This document shows, piece after piece, positions 11,182 through 24,400 of a stretch of DNA of 64,000 nt. The stretch spans positions 18,724,739 to 18,788,738 of the forward strand of contig OX419345.1 of assembly GCA_948470475.1 (NCBI GenBank), read 5' to 3'. The notes below the pieces were generated by a model. It saw only the letters and a program-made list of their open reading frames with translations. It made no database searches and was not told the DNA's origin. A program made the position numbers and the translations under genes. Each line of letters opens with the position of its first letter. The first letter of the stretch is position 1. Source of the DNA: Galaxea fascicularis (Eukaryota; Cnidaria; Anthozoa; Scleractinia; Euphylliidae).

Positions 11182-14100
11182 CTGAAAGTGAAAACACAAT
11201 AATTATAAATTAAACTGAGGTATCAACTGAAAGATCATTTAGTCAGAATCTAAAAAAAGAAACGTTTCTCAGACTGAGTACAGCTAGTGCCAATGATTAT
11301 GACGAGCGGTTTGCATCGTCAGTTGACAAAAAGGCTAACCACACTTATAACTTTTCAGCCTACTGCTAAATCTGAATTTTCCGACATCCCCCTTGACTTT
11401 CTTAAAGTCGTTTGCGTCTCCTTTTCTCATTTGGCCGAAGGCGAGCTCTCGATCGCGCTCTGCGCTCAATGAGCTCAACTTGTAGTAACCCTTACCTCGC
11501 CCTAAATGGCTATTGGCTTGGATTTCCTCTTCGCTGGGACCTTTTATCTTACATCTTCCTGGTGTAAACTTTATGGAATCCACTGCAATGTCACCAGCGT
11601 ATGATGGACCACGAATACCTTCTACTGCCACCTTGAGGGATGATTAATGTAAAATTAACTCTCCTGTTCTTAAGATAATAGGTCAAAGAAAGTTAGCTTT
11701 TATTTTTGAGAACCTATTCTGTTCTTGATGTGCAATGGTGTGAACTTCGGCTCCTAAGACTTCAATTCAGCTGGTGGCCATGAGAGTGTAAAAAAAAAAA
11801 ATTCAGATGCCGTGTTGTATTGTTATAAAATGAAACGAAATTTACCTACAGCTGATTGGTTAAAAAGGCCAGAACATGAAGTGAAAAAGGAGTACGATGA
11901 TTAACAATGTGCAGGTAAATTCATTACGTTAGTAGACAACACGTTTCTCAGCTGCAATGCTCAGAAAAGGTGACCAGGCTAGAAATGCTTGGTGAAGGCG
12001 TTTGAAAAAATAAAACAAAACAAAAAGGTAATAACAGCAAACTACATAGTTTTTTAAAGGCCTTATATGTCGCTATGCAGTTACGGTTCAAACGCACTGT
12101 TTTGACACTGTTTGAATACATAAATATAAACGTACCCTATAAACGTTCCCAAATAAATTAAATTGAGCCTCTATCCAATCTTCTCCCTGGTCTCCTAGTC
12201 TGGACCAAACCATTCTCGGGAGTGAATGTTTCTTATTAATTTGATTGATTCTGAGAGAACCAGTACCAGGCCCCATCATGTGATACTTGAAGGTTAGGCA
12301 TTGAGTTCCAGTCATGTAACCACTCAGTAGTCTTGTTTTCTCGCCAGATGTATGTAAAGACGCTTCTAAGTAAATGTACCCACCTGGAGAGACAATTAAT
12401 TTTAAGTAAATTCAACATAAATTGTATACTGAAATCATGTGGACGCCCTCCACATTTGTGCATTTATTTAATTCCAAGACAAAAACATTAAGACATTAAC
12501 AACAGAAGACGATAGAACACCCTTTGTTTGAGTGAATCCTTTTAATGTTACTAAGTCCATCGTTTTATTTCTGTTTTCATTAGCTTTTACATGCCATTCA
12601 TAATTAAACATTCAACTTTACCATCTCCGTCCGCGTCAGTAGTGGGGCCCGTTTCCCTGGTCATGGTCGATCCGTTGTGAAGCAGCCAATCAAAGTCGTC
12701 GGTGTTGTCGTTTATCCATGAACAAAAATGGCCCGCAAAGGAGCAACTATCTAGTACGTAACAGAAGTTGAATATGTAGTTCTTTTTATTTAAAGTCATC
12801 TTACTTCTTGTCTTTTAAGCTAACAGATTGCCTGCTTCATAATCTTTTCTAATTTTGCAACTGTTACTATAATGGCGATAAGGTCGATAGCGGTGTAGGA
12901 GAAGGTGCAACCTCGTTCCAAGGGTCTCTCATCAGTACCACCTTCTCCCTCCTCGTTCACTCCAGGGAGCGGTAAGATGAGAGACCCTGGGAAAGAGGTT
13001 GAATAAGGTGGTACTGATAACAAAGAGTATAATGATGTTGGTAGTAAGGGTACTAATTTTGATAATAAAATTCATTGCAATGAAGGTTACATAACCTTAG
13101 AACGAGAGGGATAGGGAAAGAAAGAGAGAGAGCTTAGGATTAAAGTGAAAGATGGCAATGGTAGTTGTGATAATGATGATGATGGTGGTGGTGGTGGCTC
13201 TGCTGACTTTGGGGATGGTGGAGTCAGTGTAACAGAAGGGAATTTGTGTACCCATGATAGGCTTATCCCAGAACTTCCCCTTACCCCTCCCTGCGTAAGG
13301 TCTTTTAAGGGTTCAGATCTTATGCAGAGCGGGTCAAGAGGGAGTTCTGTACACTTTCCAGACACGAAGAGGTCTTACTTTCGGTTAACAGATGTGGCGG
13401 TATGGTGGCCTTCGTTGTAGTCAGGCGTGTCGTTGCAGGAGATTTGGTTGGCTTGAAAGGAGGACAGTCCCCTTTAGTGAACTCAATGTTGTCAATGGCG
13501 ATATCGCTCTTCCAAACGCCTACAGCAGCTTCTATCCGTAACTAGAAGTAAAAATATGCACCCCTCTTTAATTACCACCAATTATTAGATCTTAGTGATA
13601 GAGACACTACTAATACAAGAAGGAATCAATTTTTTTTTCCAAGCTCTACATTTATTACTTTATTGCTATAGTTTATTTAATTTATTTCACCAAAAAATGA
13701 TAAATCAGAAATATCAGCTTAGAATTCCCTAATTTTCATACTCTTCGAAATAACTGAAGATGGCGGTGAGAAGCAATTCATGTACCCACTGCGTTTAGTA
13801 GACACAGATGTCTATTAAAACATTAGAGTGCTTACATCCACCCCAACTAGACCAGTAAAAGAACGAAGTGATTAAGTTAAGGGGATAAAAGTGTTTGAAG
13901 CTACCTGATAAGAAGTAGAATTACAAGGAAGCGTTATGCGTGCTTCATGCCACAAGTCGCCTTGATCACCATGACGACGCCACAGCAGACCGTTCATAAC
14001 CCCGTCACCAAAGCGATAAACGGAAAGAGAGCCCATGTCCCGGCCGTACATGTAATACTTGAAGCGCATGCAATGTAGGCCTTTGAAGATACCGCTGACT

Positions 14101-14184
14101 AAAGTAGCTTTGTCACGAAAGCGACGTGGCTCTGAAGATTCCACGTAAAGATACTGCCCTAGAAAACAAAAATGAATGAATGAA

Positions 14185-14215
<31 letters not shown>

Positions 14216-17200
14216 GCAAATGAATGAATGTATGGATGAATAAATAAATAAATAAACAAATAATAAAGTGGGCATTATTTTTAATCCAGTTGCACGGCTT
14301 ATTGTTATAGGATAACGTTGGAATTCTTCGCCTGCCAGATAGGTGGACAAAAAACAATTCGGAGTGTTCCACTGTAACCACTTTGAAAAGGGCCAGTAGA
14401 ATACAGAAAAAATATCTTAGAACCACCCAGGAATTTCAACTTCAATGCATCGCAAATCTGTAATTTATGTATATTTATGTGAAATCCGTTATGTTTAATT
14501 TATAATTCACTATTTTAGGCTTTGCACGTGTTTAAACGCACTCCAGTTGGGATGTTAAGTAGCATAACTTGAGATATCAAGTGATGCTGGCAGAATATAA
14601 TAGAATGCAATAGATCACTGAAAAAATTCACAACTGCGTTTACTTGCAGATTTTCTGTGATATTTATTTAAAGAGTCCTATTATTTTAATCAGAGACCTC
14701 CGTCGTAGCCACCCATTGGCCCTGTTTCTTTACTTGGAGTTGCTCCCTCTATCAGTTGCCAGTCAAAATCATCGTTTTGTTCATTTCTCCATTCACATAA
14801 TCCCTCATCGAAAGTGCAGTTTCCTAGTAAGAAATAAAAGAGCATTCAACATTGCTGTTTAAGTTGAATCTGATCGTGTTTAGTATGAAGTATATTAGTA
14901 AATTAGTATCAAGGTATCTGGCCGGCTTTCTACAAACGTTCATAAGATACGAATTTGCTGTCATCCTCTTTTGGAACCATTGACAACAATGGAAAAGTTT
15001 GAACCAATGAGAAAACATTTAGGTTACCGCAAAATTTAGTTCAAGTTAACTCACCAATCAAACCTGCGTCAAATGTTCTATGTTTTAATTGGCAGCATGT
15101 CCCCTTGCTCAAGTAGATGTCGTCCACAGCAATATCGGACAGATACGAAGGGCCAATAACACCTTCGACGATTATCTGTAATTGAATGATAGCGGAGATC
15201 CGCGCGCCGAAGGCGCACGCGCGGAGCACCATTGGTAAGAAAATATGGTAACCCATCCATCCGAGAAATTTTGGTTATGACGTAACCGTCTGTCCGTCCT
15301 TTCGTCCGTACGTAATTGAATGATATGCTTTAAACGTACTGCGTCTTTGTAAATATGAATAAGTATTCTCCATCGCAGGATACCCCAAGACCTGCGACGA
15401 ATGAAAGGAAAATAGATATAACTTCTTGTGATTGAAAAATGATTCTCCCAGGACCTAAACACCTTTCAAAACAATATTATCATCCATTATTCTCACCTGG
15501 TAACAGGCCCCTCCAACATCGACTAAAGCTTCATGCCACTCTTTGCCCTGATTCCCTGACAAAGTCCATATGAGGTCATCATTGTTCATGCCCTCTCGTC
15601 TGTAGACATTCAGCGCCCCTATACGGTTTCCATTCATGCTATAATAAAACTGTAAACACATTCTTCCACACATGCGCGGTCCCATCAGCAGAGCTCGGTA
15701 TCCCTTTCTTTGAGGCTCAGAGCCTTCAGTGTATATGTACCCCCCTGAGTGACATGAACACAGGAAAAACGTGTTATTAATTGTGATGGGAATAGCTGCA
15801 ATCTTGGACCAAAATACTTGAGGAAAGTGGCCTCTGAGTCCAAATATCCTTTCACGAAAATCTATGGCTTAATATTATTACAACAGTAAGTTCCCTCCAT
15901 CCGATTCAATGTTGCATTTGGGAGGCCGCCATTCTAAGGGAAACGTTTACGGGTCACGAACGACACTGAATTGGAGAACGGAGGAGGAAGGGGGTTTGTA
16001 ACTTGGTTGTTACTGTTTTCACACTAAAAGGCTGTGAAGCTCAATTTTCGTAACAGTTTCTTCCAAGGTTGTAGGACTTGACTTGTAGTATTGATCGTGT
16101 TATTGATAGACTAGAGATACTTTCAGTTGTAGTATTGAAAGTAGTTAAGAAAGCAGAATGTAATAAGGTACGGTATATAACTGAGTCGAGCAGATTACGG
16201 ATACGGCTCTCACGACAACGAGTTACCCAGTTTAGCGTATCGTTAATCTCTCAAACACGTCACCGGTTCCTATTGGTATTCGCCTGGGTAAAGCTGTGAT
16301 TGCACCAAGGCCGAGGCGCCAAAAAAACTGCGAAAGTGCCAAATGTTTTTAGAGCGCTCTTCCCCTCCCATTACCCCCCCCCCCCCACGCCGCCGCCTCC
16401 ACACACACACACACACACACACAACAGAACGGAACCACTAACCTCCCTACACCTCCAATTGAATATATCACAATTCACATTACTGACCGACAATTGAAAG
16501 GTGCGCAATTTTTTCAAGTTATTAGTACGCACTGCCTTTTTTTGGCTATGAGTTTATTGTGCGCAAAAATTGATCAATGCAATATCATACCTTGATACCC
16601 CGTGTGATCTTCGGTTGGTCCGGTATTTAGCGTTCCTGTGGGTCCACTGTTTAGTGTCCAGTCAAACTCATCACCCAGGGGCAAGTTGATCCATTCACAG
16701 AATCCACCGTCAAAATTACATGTTCCTGGAGATACACAAAATGAATTGTTTAGTGTTATCGTGACTAACTTACGGAGAACTGTTAAGGTAAGGAAGTGAA
16801 TAGCAAGTACCTGGTTCTCCTTTCAATTCCTGGTGAACAGTCATGTTTTGAAGCTTGGCGATGTAGTTCAGTTCCTTTCCGTCACACGTTCCGTCGACAA
16901 AGGTGATATCGTCGACCGCAATGTCACCTTGATATGACTTGCCAACTCGGGCGGAGAAAATTACCTAAAATCGTAATCAAGTCAAATTACCGTTGCTCCC
17001 TTACAATTTGATTTCCTTCCCGACGCTATCTAATTCAATTACTGGTATTAATTAATATGAGAGGGTGCTTTCTCGCCGTTTACCGTTCAAGTTCCTTGTA
17101 ATTAATATATTAGGAAGAAAACTGGTTTAACGAATAAAGGAAGGCACGAGCTCTTTTACAAGAGTTGACTGTCACCTGGATGTTGGATCATGAAATGTTT

Positions 17201-20200
17201 TACGGCCCCATCGGTAGGGTTGTTTGCTGGTCTCGACCTAAACGATAAATTTGGCAAACATAGGAATTCAATTTTATCAACAGAGTTGACAAAGCCTTAG
17301 CCACCGCGAAGAGGTTAGAGTGCTGACATTGCAAACCTTAGCTCTTCGTCAAAGCAAATTGGGCGCTGATAAAACCGTATCCATTTTAACATTAGATAAT
17401 GTTGTTCCTTACTGTATAGTTATTGCCATACACTGTAGTGTTGCTACGTCTCCAGACGTTTCCTTGGTTCTTGTATCGTCCCCATACATAGCTCTCCATT
17501 CCAGTATCGATGTCTCGTACGTAGATTTGTAGGTCCGCAATGTGTCTTCCGTACATATGATAGTAAAACCGCATGCATCTTATGCCTGAAAACGGGCCAC
17601 CGACCAGCCGAGAAATCTCACCAGGCTTTCGCGGCCAAGATGTCTCAACATAAACATAGTATCCTTGAGAAGAAAACAATTAATGAGATTAGATTGAGCA
17701 TGATAGCGAAAATTGTCATGGCCGAAGTTTGTGTTTGTAAATATAATTAAAGTAAGTCTGTACGTATGGCGTAACGAAAACAGTGCCTGTTGTATTTAGC
17801 TGCGTTTTCATGGGCCAGAGTAAAATTCAATATGGCAAATATTTAACACACTGCTGGTCCCTATGCGCAGAGTGTGTAGCCCGGTTCCGAAGTAAACAAC
17901 AAGTGAAAGCTGAAGAGTTTCATACCTCGTTCTTCCCTCAACCGTTCTCCATGCAGAGAACACTATCAAGGAATCGTTAGAGTAACATTCTATATCTACT
18001 TCCATATACCTTCTCCTGATTTGTCTTCCTCTGGGCCGGTCTTACTGCTTGGAGTTTTTCCAGTTTTTCGAGTCCAGTTGAAGTCATCAGTTCTGACTTC
18101 ATTTGTCCAATTGCAGAAATCCACATCAAAATTGCAACCACCTGGCACTGCAAATTTAAACACATCAGCAAGTTATTATGCTAAGTAAACGGCAAATATG
18201 GAGCAAAGTAATTCCCTTCTATATCAGCGTAAATTGGTTTCCGCACATGTGAATTTTCTATTATTTGTAGTTTGTACCGTGACTGGAAGGAGTTGCTGAT
18301 TGATTTTTAAGTCATCCGTACATACAGAGAAGGGTATCACAGGTGTGGGGACGATCTGGAGTGAAGTGATGAGGCAGTAAATCATCCGACACTCACCTCC
18401 CACACAGGCAGTAATTAAGGAATGTAATGTTTGCAATGTTCGCAAAGGAACTGATCATCAACAAGCGGATAACTGTCAATTGCATTTTAACTAACACTGT
18501 CTTGACTTTAGTCATAGCTTCCCGATGATCGCTTTCTGTCTGATCACAGAACGGAAACTGAACGGAAAAAGGTTTCTTTTTCGGGCTGAATTTTTTGTTG
18601 ACCAAACCTTCTCGAAAAGCTCACGCAAAAACTTGATTTGCTCTAATCGTTTGCTGGTCCTTTTGCTAATTCATTTTGCTAATTCCTCAGTGATTTCATG
18701 CTATTATTTACAATTAAAAAATAATTGAGGCCCGGATGAATGCTATCTTTGGCAGGCATTTTTATTGAATGACTTGTTATTGTTCATAAATGGCAACTTA
18801 AAATAGGGTATGAACATATTGTTATAAACCCAAATCATACAGTGGCTCAAATTAGAAACCGAGACGGATTGTCGTGCGAAAATATTACATGGTTAAGCCC
18901 AGACTTGAGAGGTACTCGTTCACATCTTTTAAAATGAGTGGGAGTAAGCCTCTATACACAATAACTTAACTTTGTAAAGTTTCAGGAGCATACATAACTT
19001 GAGCTTTCGGGCTGTTAAACCTATGGTAGCAATTAAAGAAACTGAACAAAAAAAACGTCTCTTTCTTTCCAGACAAGGTAGTGACGGTTCATCAAGCCCA
19101 TATCACGAAGGCAAGTGAGATATCACTCATTGTGGATAAACAAGCAACATCGCATGGTCTGAAGCATATCATACGAGTACACAACTTGCATTGCAGGCTG
19201 GTAAAGGACTCCTCTGGTAGGAGGGTGGCTGTAAGAAGCACGTTGCGTTACGTACTGCGATCCCAGATAAATTCATCTAAACCGCAAACTCCAGCGGAAA
19301 CACTTAAATGTGATCTCTACTTAATTAAACGAATATTGTAATTTATGAGAAAGTGCTGACCTGTTGAGAGCGTTGAGCGGAGGATTCAGAGAGTTTTAAG
19401 TGATTGAAACTGTGAGTGCTATCACGATTCAATCTTCGTTGGATCAAGGCCAGCTCAGCAATTTGCCAAGACTTTGAAATGTATTGTCATTGGTCAATTC
19501 CCAAACAAAAACATGTTTAAGAGGAGTTTTGTACAAAGACGTGTAATGCGTTTTATTCAAGGGGCAAAGTTGAAAATATGCACCGGATTTTAATGTGAAA
19601 CACATGCGATCATCACACGAGTCGTCGCGATCTTGATCTGGGAAAGCATAATTCTAAACCAACTAGATCAGCCTCTCAGTGAAATTTAACACAAAATGTC
19701 TGAGTTTGGAAGGTGACTTGCAAAGTTGAATCGCGTCAAGACAAGTTCTATACCCAAACAATTTCTTTTCCGCCCAGAATGCTACCACGTTATTAAACAT
19801 CAAGTTGTTCAAATAAAGGAAATGGCCATAAAAGTATTAGAAAATTCAAGTGGAACATAAAGGAAAATTAATTTATTCTTGTTTTTTGCTAGCTCGTTGC
19901 TGTTGGTGTCAGAGTTTTCAACGTGTTTGCGCAGGTTCGATTGACGAAACGCCGGAGGGAAATTTCAACAGCTCAGTATTACTTGAGTAATTGCTAGGAT
20001 TCAAGTGGCAAACATCCAATTGCATGTACCCGTAAGATAACCTGACCTCGAATAACAGAAAATTTCGGTTTCCAGACTTTTTTGTAAACAAGGAGAGATG
20101 TTGACCCTGTTACAAGAAAAACTCGAACATGTTTCCTCTCTCTCTTTTTTAACTTGCGATGTCGGTCTAACATAACTTCTCTACCGATAAAAGCCTTCAA

Positions 20201-21472
20201 GCTTACAAAGTAAGTCTCAAGCTGAACACCTGTTATCTTGACATCATCTTAGAGTGGTTTTTTAAAAAGAAAATTAAGGGGAAAGTAGTTTCGTGCGTAG
20301 TTCAAGGTGATCATAGAAATACTTAGCTTTCTGATACTTCATGCGTTAACGGGATCTTTCATCTCACGGACTAAGCTGGATTTACATTTTGATTGTGTTA
20401 CAATAAAAACATTTACCCCAACCGAAGCCATCGTAACACAGAGCACTCAAATAAGGATTTAAGAAAAATACCAAAGCTTCTATTTTACAGAAAATCAATG
20501 TGGGTAGCATCCTTTGGGAAGTACATGTTCTTGATAACTGTTATTTGATGCGAAACACTGCAGGATATTGGAGCTTCAAAGGGATTATGCTTTTGACGCG
20601 TAAAGAAATCTGAAGTGCTTGGTTTTCCCTGACACGCGATTTCATCCTGATTTTACCCTGTGTTTATTGTCTTCACAGTCTGTTTGTATGGCACATCAGC
20701 GCAATATGTGAAGAGCATTAAACCTTCCTTTGAAATTCGCCCATAGCGATATCTACTCTCCTTGCAAAATATGAGAACTTTGAAAATCTCTCCGTTTGCA
20801 ACATTTAAAAAGGCGTTCAAGGCAGACAGAGAGAAGCTATTTTAAAAGTTAATTTAACGCTCTGGGCCGAGTTGCTCGAAGCATGGTTAGCGCTAACCAC
20901 TGGTTAAGTTACATTACGAAAACCTATAGGTTGTCATGGCATTTAACGTTGGTTAGCGCTAACCATGCTTCGAGCAACTCGGCCCTTGCCGACTCCCGTT
21001 GTTTTGTCTATCTCTGCCAGACAGCGATATTGTGTTTGTGCAGTTCAGTTGGCTGCATTCGAATCGAAGGGTTCATGAGGTTTACACGAGGCTTACATCG
21101 TGATACTGATAGGTGACAGGCACCAGCAATACCTCGGTATCCTAATCAGTCAGTTACGGAATTACAAGTCAACAGATATGTTTAAACCGTAAAACAGCCT
21201 CGCTAGGGACAACAGATATGCTCAAAAAGGGAATAAAAAGCCGCAGCGAACGCATAAATGCATGTGGTCCATGATCGTCTGACTGTGAAGCCGTACACTG
21301 AACTACCATACTTACAAGGCACAAACGTTCTATCCAATTGTTTTCGCGTTGTGTTTTCCTTGGCACTTGTGGAATTGGAGTCTGTGAGGTTGGTAAAGCC
21401 TAACGCAATGTGACTTTCAAGCAGGATGACCACAATTACACAAAAAGTGTTCCTCCATTGTAAGACATTCAT
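9211..21472 (-). CDS. Secreted five-MAM-domain protein, 16 exons, complete
   Basis: Exons: 21316-21472, 18010-18147, 17413-17663, 16811-16964, 16591-16725, 15497-15744, 15055-15175, 14698-14823, 13905-14158, 13379-13541, 12622-12750, 12136-12383, 11496-11631, 11050-11181, 9902-10158, 9211-9306. Splicing gives 2745 bases, 914 residues. The start ATG sits in a good context (CACC-ATG-A) and opens a hydrophobic signal peptide (about residues 5-25). A short N-glycosylation-rich segment follows (NLT, NST, NTT), then five MAM domains at about 57-209, 236-388, 404-554, 585-735 and 756-910, each with four conserved cysteines. The chain ends four residues after the last domain, with no membrane anchor. 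MAM domains are extracellular adhesion or assembly modules; secretion as an adhesive, matrix or mucus component is inferred. The closest named family is uncertain. Confidence 0.9.
9591..9705. repeat. Fragment related to right end of the 1.87 kb TIR element
   Basis: The order TTCCACTTTTTTT, ATCTCAGAATTT, C run, TTTTGGGCA, CCGCCCC matches 33744-33830 closely, including the long C run. It lies in the intron before the last exon of the MAM gene. It looks like a truncated relic of the same element family; no terminal repeat is present. Confidence 0.5.
11496..12750 (-). other. MAM domain 4, three-exon cassette
   Basis: Exons 12622-12750, 12136-12383 and 11496-11631, with CSFAGHFCSW, QCLTFKYHMMG and GDIAVDSIKF ending in GRC. 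Same phase pattern as the other MAM units. Confidence 0.88.
12908..13001. repeat. Palindromic MITE (CAACCTCGTTCC)
   Basis: Arms of 26 bases: CAACCTCGTTCCAAGGG then TCTCTCATC, inverted at the right as GATGAGAGACCCTGGG then AAAGAGGTTG, two mismatches. It lies in the intron between the linker exon and MAM 4. Similar sequences are common in anthozoan genomes from memory. Confidence 0.65.
13379..14823 (-). other. MAM domain 3, three-exon cassette, and Thr/Pro linker
   Basis: Exons 14698-14823, 13905-14158 and 13379-13541, with CTFDEGLCEW, HCMRFKYYMYG and SDIAIDNIEF ending in GDC. The last exon continues into a linker of about 28 residues rich in Thr, Pro and Lys, the only long linker in the protein. 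It is likely O-glycosylated and splits the chain into a three-domain and a two-domain half. The donor of the first exon is GTCTCT, weaker than the others but required by the frame. Confidence 0.86.
14171..14259. repeat. AAAT/AATG microsatellite at a splice acceptor
   Basis: An imperfect tetranucleotide array (AAAT, AATG, AAAC units) in the intron of MAM 3. On the transcribed strand it ends about 12 bases before the AG of the acceptor at 14159-14160, so the array itself supplies much of the pyrimidine-rich region. Confidence 0.85.
15055..16725 (-). other. MAM domain 2, three-exon cassette
   Basis: Exons 16591-16725, 15497-15744 and 15055-15175, with CNFDGGFCEW, CLQFYYSMNG and SDIAVDDIYL ending in GTC. 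Same phase pattern as MAM 1. The intron at 15745-16590 carries a C run and a CA microsatellite (16374-16422). Confidence 0.88.
16374..16422. repeat. C run and CA microsatellite
   Basis: A poly-C run followed by a mixed CGCC stretch and then a CA dinucleotide array, inside the MAM 2 intron. Simple-sequence DNA. Confidence 0.9.
16811..18147 (-). other. MAM domain 1, three-exon cassette
   Basis: Exons 18010-18147, 17413-17663 and 16811-16964. The first carries CNFDVDFCNW, the second the RCMRFYYHMYG core, the third GDIAVDDITF ending in GTC. Junction phases are 1, 1, 0, 1, so the cassette can be duplicated without disturbing the frame. After the domain a 24-residue spacer leads to MAM 2. Confidence 0.88.
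20864..20985. repeat. Palindromic MITE (GGTTAGCGCTAACC)
   Basis: Near-perfect inverted arms: GGGCCGAGTTGCTCGAAGC then ATGGTTAGCGCTAACCA on the left, mirrored by GGTTAGCGCTAACCATGC then TTCGAGCAACTCGGCCC on the right; total 122 bases. It lies in intron 1 of the MAM gene (18148-21315), which otherwise holds nothing I recognise. Confidence 0.75.
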
Positions 21473-24400
21473 GGTGAGTTGTTTAACCTGGTAAGGATAA
21501 GCTTCCTGAGGTCGGAACACTATAATAGTTAATCTCTTCCTGTTATTCTTAATATACTCAGTGCGAGCGTACCTTGGAATGAGGGCTATGTGCAAATGTC
21601 AACTGAAGGGGCAGTCCTTCACTAAATAGTATTAAATTGCTATTCGGTGGGGGGTACATCCTTTGACCAAGAAAATAATCAAGAAGAACGCCTTAGGAGA
21701 ATAGTAAATAATCAGAAGAACACCATAAAAAATGCCGGTAAATAATCAAAAAACGTTATAAATACTCACCACTGTACGTTTGTTATCATGAATGAAGCTG
21801 ATGAGGTGTGTTTATCATTGAAATTCCTTGCGGCTTTTTTCCTTATTTATAATCACTGGCGGTAACACGTGCATACCCAGTAAAAAACGAGTCGCTAATT
21901 GATTTCATTCCGACAACCGTGAAACCCAAACTATTGTGACAAAGACGTGTGAAATAAGAGATGTATCAGTTCTCCTTTTAACTGCATTGAAGGTTTGGAG
22001 ATGAACATACTCTATGAGCTGAAGATAGGAACGGCTAACACCGGTGTTTGCCGCGGATTGTTGCACGTTCAATATAATTAAGGTCATTAAAAAAAGTTAA
22101 AGTTGAAACCGCAACGGTAAATACGTTTAGTGAGTCTTTCCCCAGTTCACCGTGTGAAAGCTGAATAAATAGTGTATAATCTTACTGGAAAGAAAGAAAG
22201 CAGTGCAAGCCACTTGAGTGTGACGCACTTCGTGAAACTTTTCACTTCGTGCCAACGTGTTATGTATGCTAAATGAAAGGAATACAAACGGAGAAAACAG
22301 TTGTACGAAAAATGGAAGAGACCCGAGGAAATCAAATTCGTATCACTCCGTTACAAAAAGAGTTGTCTGTAATTTGCTAATCATGACTTCCGATCAAGCA
22401 GATATTTCATCGATTCCTGCTGATTTGATGCCCTAAGGTCAAAATATTTTTGTTGATCTTAGTTGTACCAAGTCAGTTATCTAGAAAGATCCAGGAATCT
22501 AGCGGCATCGTTGTAGACTGCCCTAATAGGACATGTAAACTGTCAACCATCAAATTGCTATTATTTTTGGAGTCGTCATCGATGGACAGGATGTCTTACG
22601 ATGTTGAAATTTCGTGGTTTACACCATCGGCCGATATGCCAATTCCATCTGAATATCATTTATATCTTTTTTTTTTTAAGAAAAAGCCTCCAGTTTGAGC
22701 CTCTAAATGTTCAAATAACACCGTATATCCTTAATTCTGCTACCATGAAACAGCACAAAATGGCCCAACACATCTTCAAATGCCAGTTTCCGCCGCCGCG
22801 ATATCCCCCGCAATTTAAAGAATATTTTGCACGGACAAATGTTAAAATGTCCCTTATGTTCCCACAGGTGATTTCGTCATTTGAGGCAACGTAGATACGA
22901 CGCAAAATGGCCTAAACTGTCGCAAACCATCCCTATCCACCGTACTGTTGGGACCCCAGTTAGACCGGCTGGAATGAAGCTCGGCATCCGACTAAAAAAA
23001 GAACTGAAATAACAGCCAATAACTAAGTGAATCATTCCACGCTATTACTTGAGCCAGAACTGAGTAGACTTTCCCAAAGTCCGTTTTTGTTTTTGTCAGG
23101 CTTTCGCTCGTCTCGCGACTTTGATGCTCGGCATGAGTAGACTTGGCAGCAAGTCAAGAAACTGAGGATTGTAAAGGCCTGGAACATTTTCCACAGAATT
23201 TTAAAATACCGCAGAGAAATAGGTGCCAACCCTTTACTGAAATTAAATTCTCAAGATTATCGATTGGGGGGGGGGGGAGGGGGGGTGGTGGGGTGGGGAA
23301 AACACAGATCGTTTGATGATTTACTTTTGACGTGTTCTGAACGATGAAAAACAACCCGCATGCTATTTCGTTTAAGTATTTTTATTACTTATTTGTTTGT
23401 TTTGTGCTTTCTTGTGAATTTTTCCTCGTCGTGAATTCCGTTTTTGGAAGGTAAAGCTTGTTGAAAAGAGACAAATAAGAGTTATTGTTTTATCGGACGT
23501 GTTGATTTTGCCACATGGGTGTCGTCCCCGCTGGGAAAATGGGACTTCTTTTCTTTCTCACATAGGTGTCGCCCCTTCTGGGAGCATCGCTGATAAAAAC
23601 CGACAAATCATTATTCAAAGCAGTCATTTTTGTTTTTCTCATCGTTTCGTAAGTTAGTTTTCTTCAGTATTATATCGAGTTTTTATAAGTTTAAGTTCGT
23701 TTCGTTTCGTTTCGTTTGTAAAGATAGCTTTGTTATAGTTTAGGATTAGGTAAAAGCGAATAATAAGTAAGAAATCGTCAGAACAAAGCTTTCTAAGAAC
23801 TATTTATATTCTATTCTTAAAGTAGGCCAAACGTGGAAAGCATACCTTATCGGATGCAGTCATGAGTTAAAATAGACCCAGCAGTGAAATACAACTGTAG
23901 GATCATCCAGTTTAACCACAAGGCATTTTTTTCTCCTCGGGAATATCAGAAACAGGAGATCAAAAAGTATTTCCATTACAAATTGCATTAAAACATGTCG
24001 ATGACATTTCAATGACACTTAACGCCAACCCGCGGGTTGTGCAAAAGATAGATCAAACCCAATTTGCCAACATCAACAACAACATTGGTTGTGATCCTTA
24101 CCCATACTGTTAATTAATAAATTCTTCCATCTCTTAATTATCTGTTCAAAGTGAAGACTTGGCTCAGACCAACGGGAGGCGGGGGGACCCACATTGTTAA
24201 CCAGTGTCCCTTTTGATAAAGGCAGTCCACTCCCTTCCCTCACCCGAAGTGATAAGTCTTGGGAACTGCTAAGGTATATTTCAGGAAAACTAGTCAGATC
24301 TAAACTTCCATGTACCCTGCAACGGGCAAACCAATCACAGCAGATGTGTTAGTAATGCGCGTGTGCAGTAACCAGTTTCATAGAAACAAGCCATCCGGCC

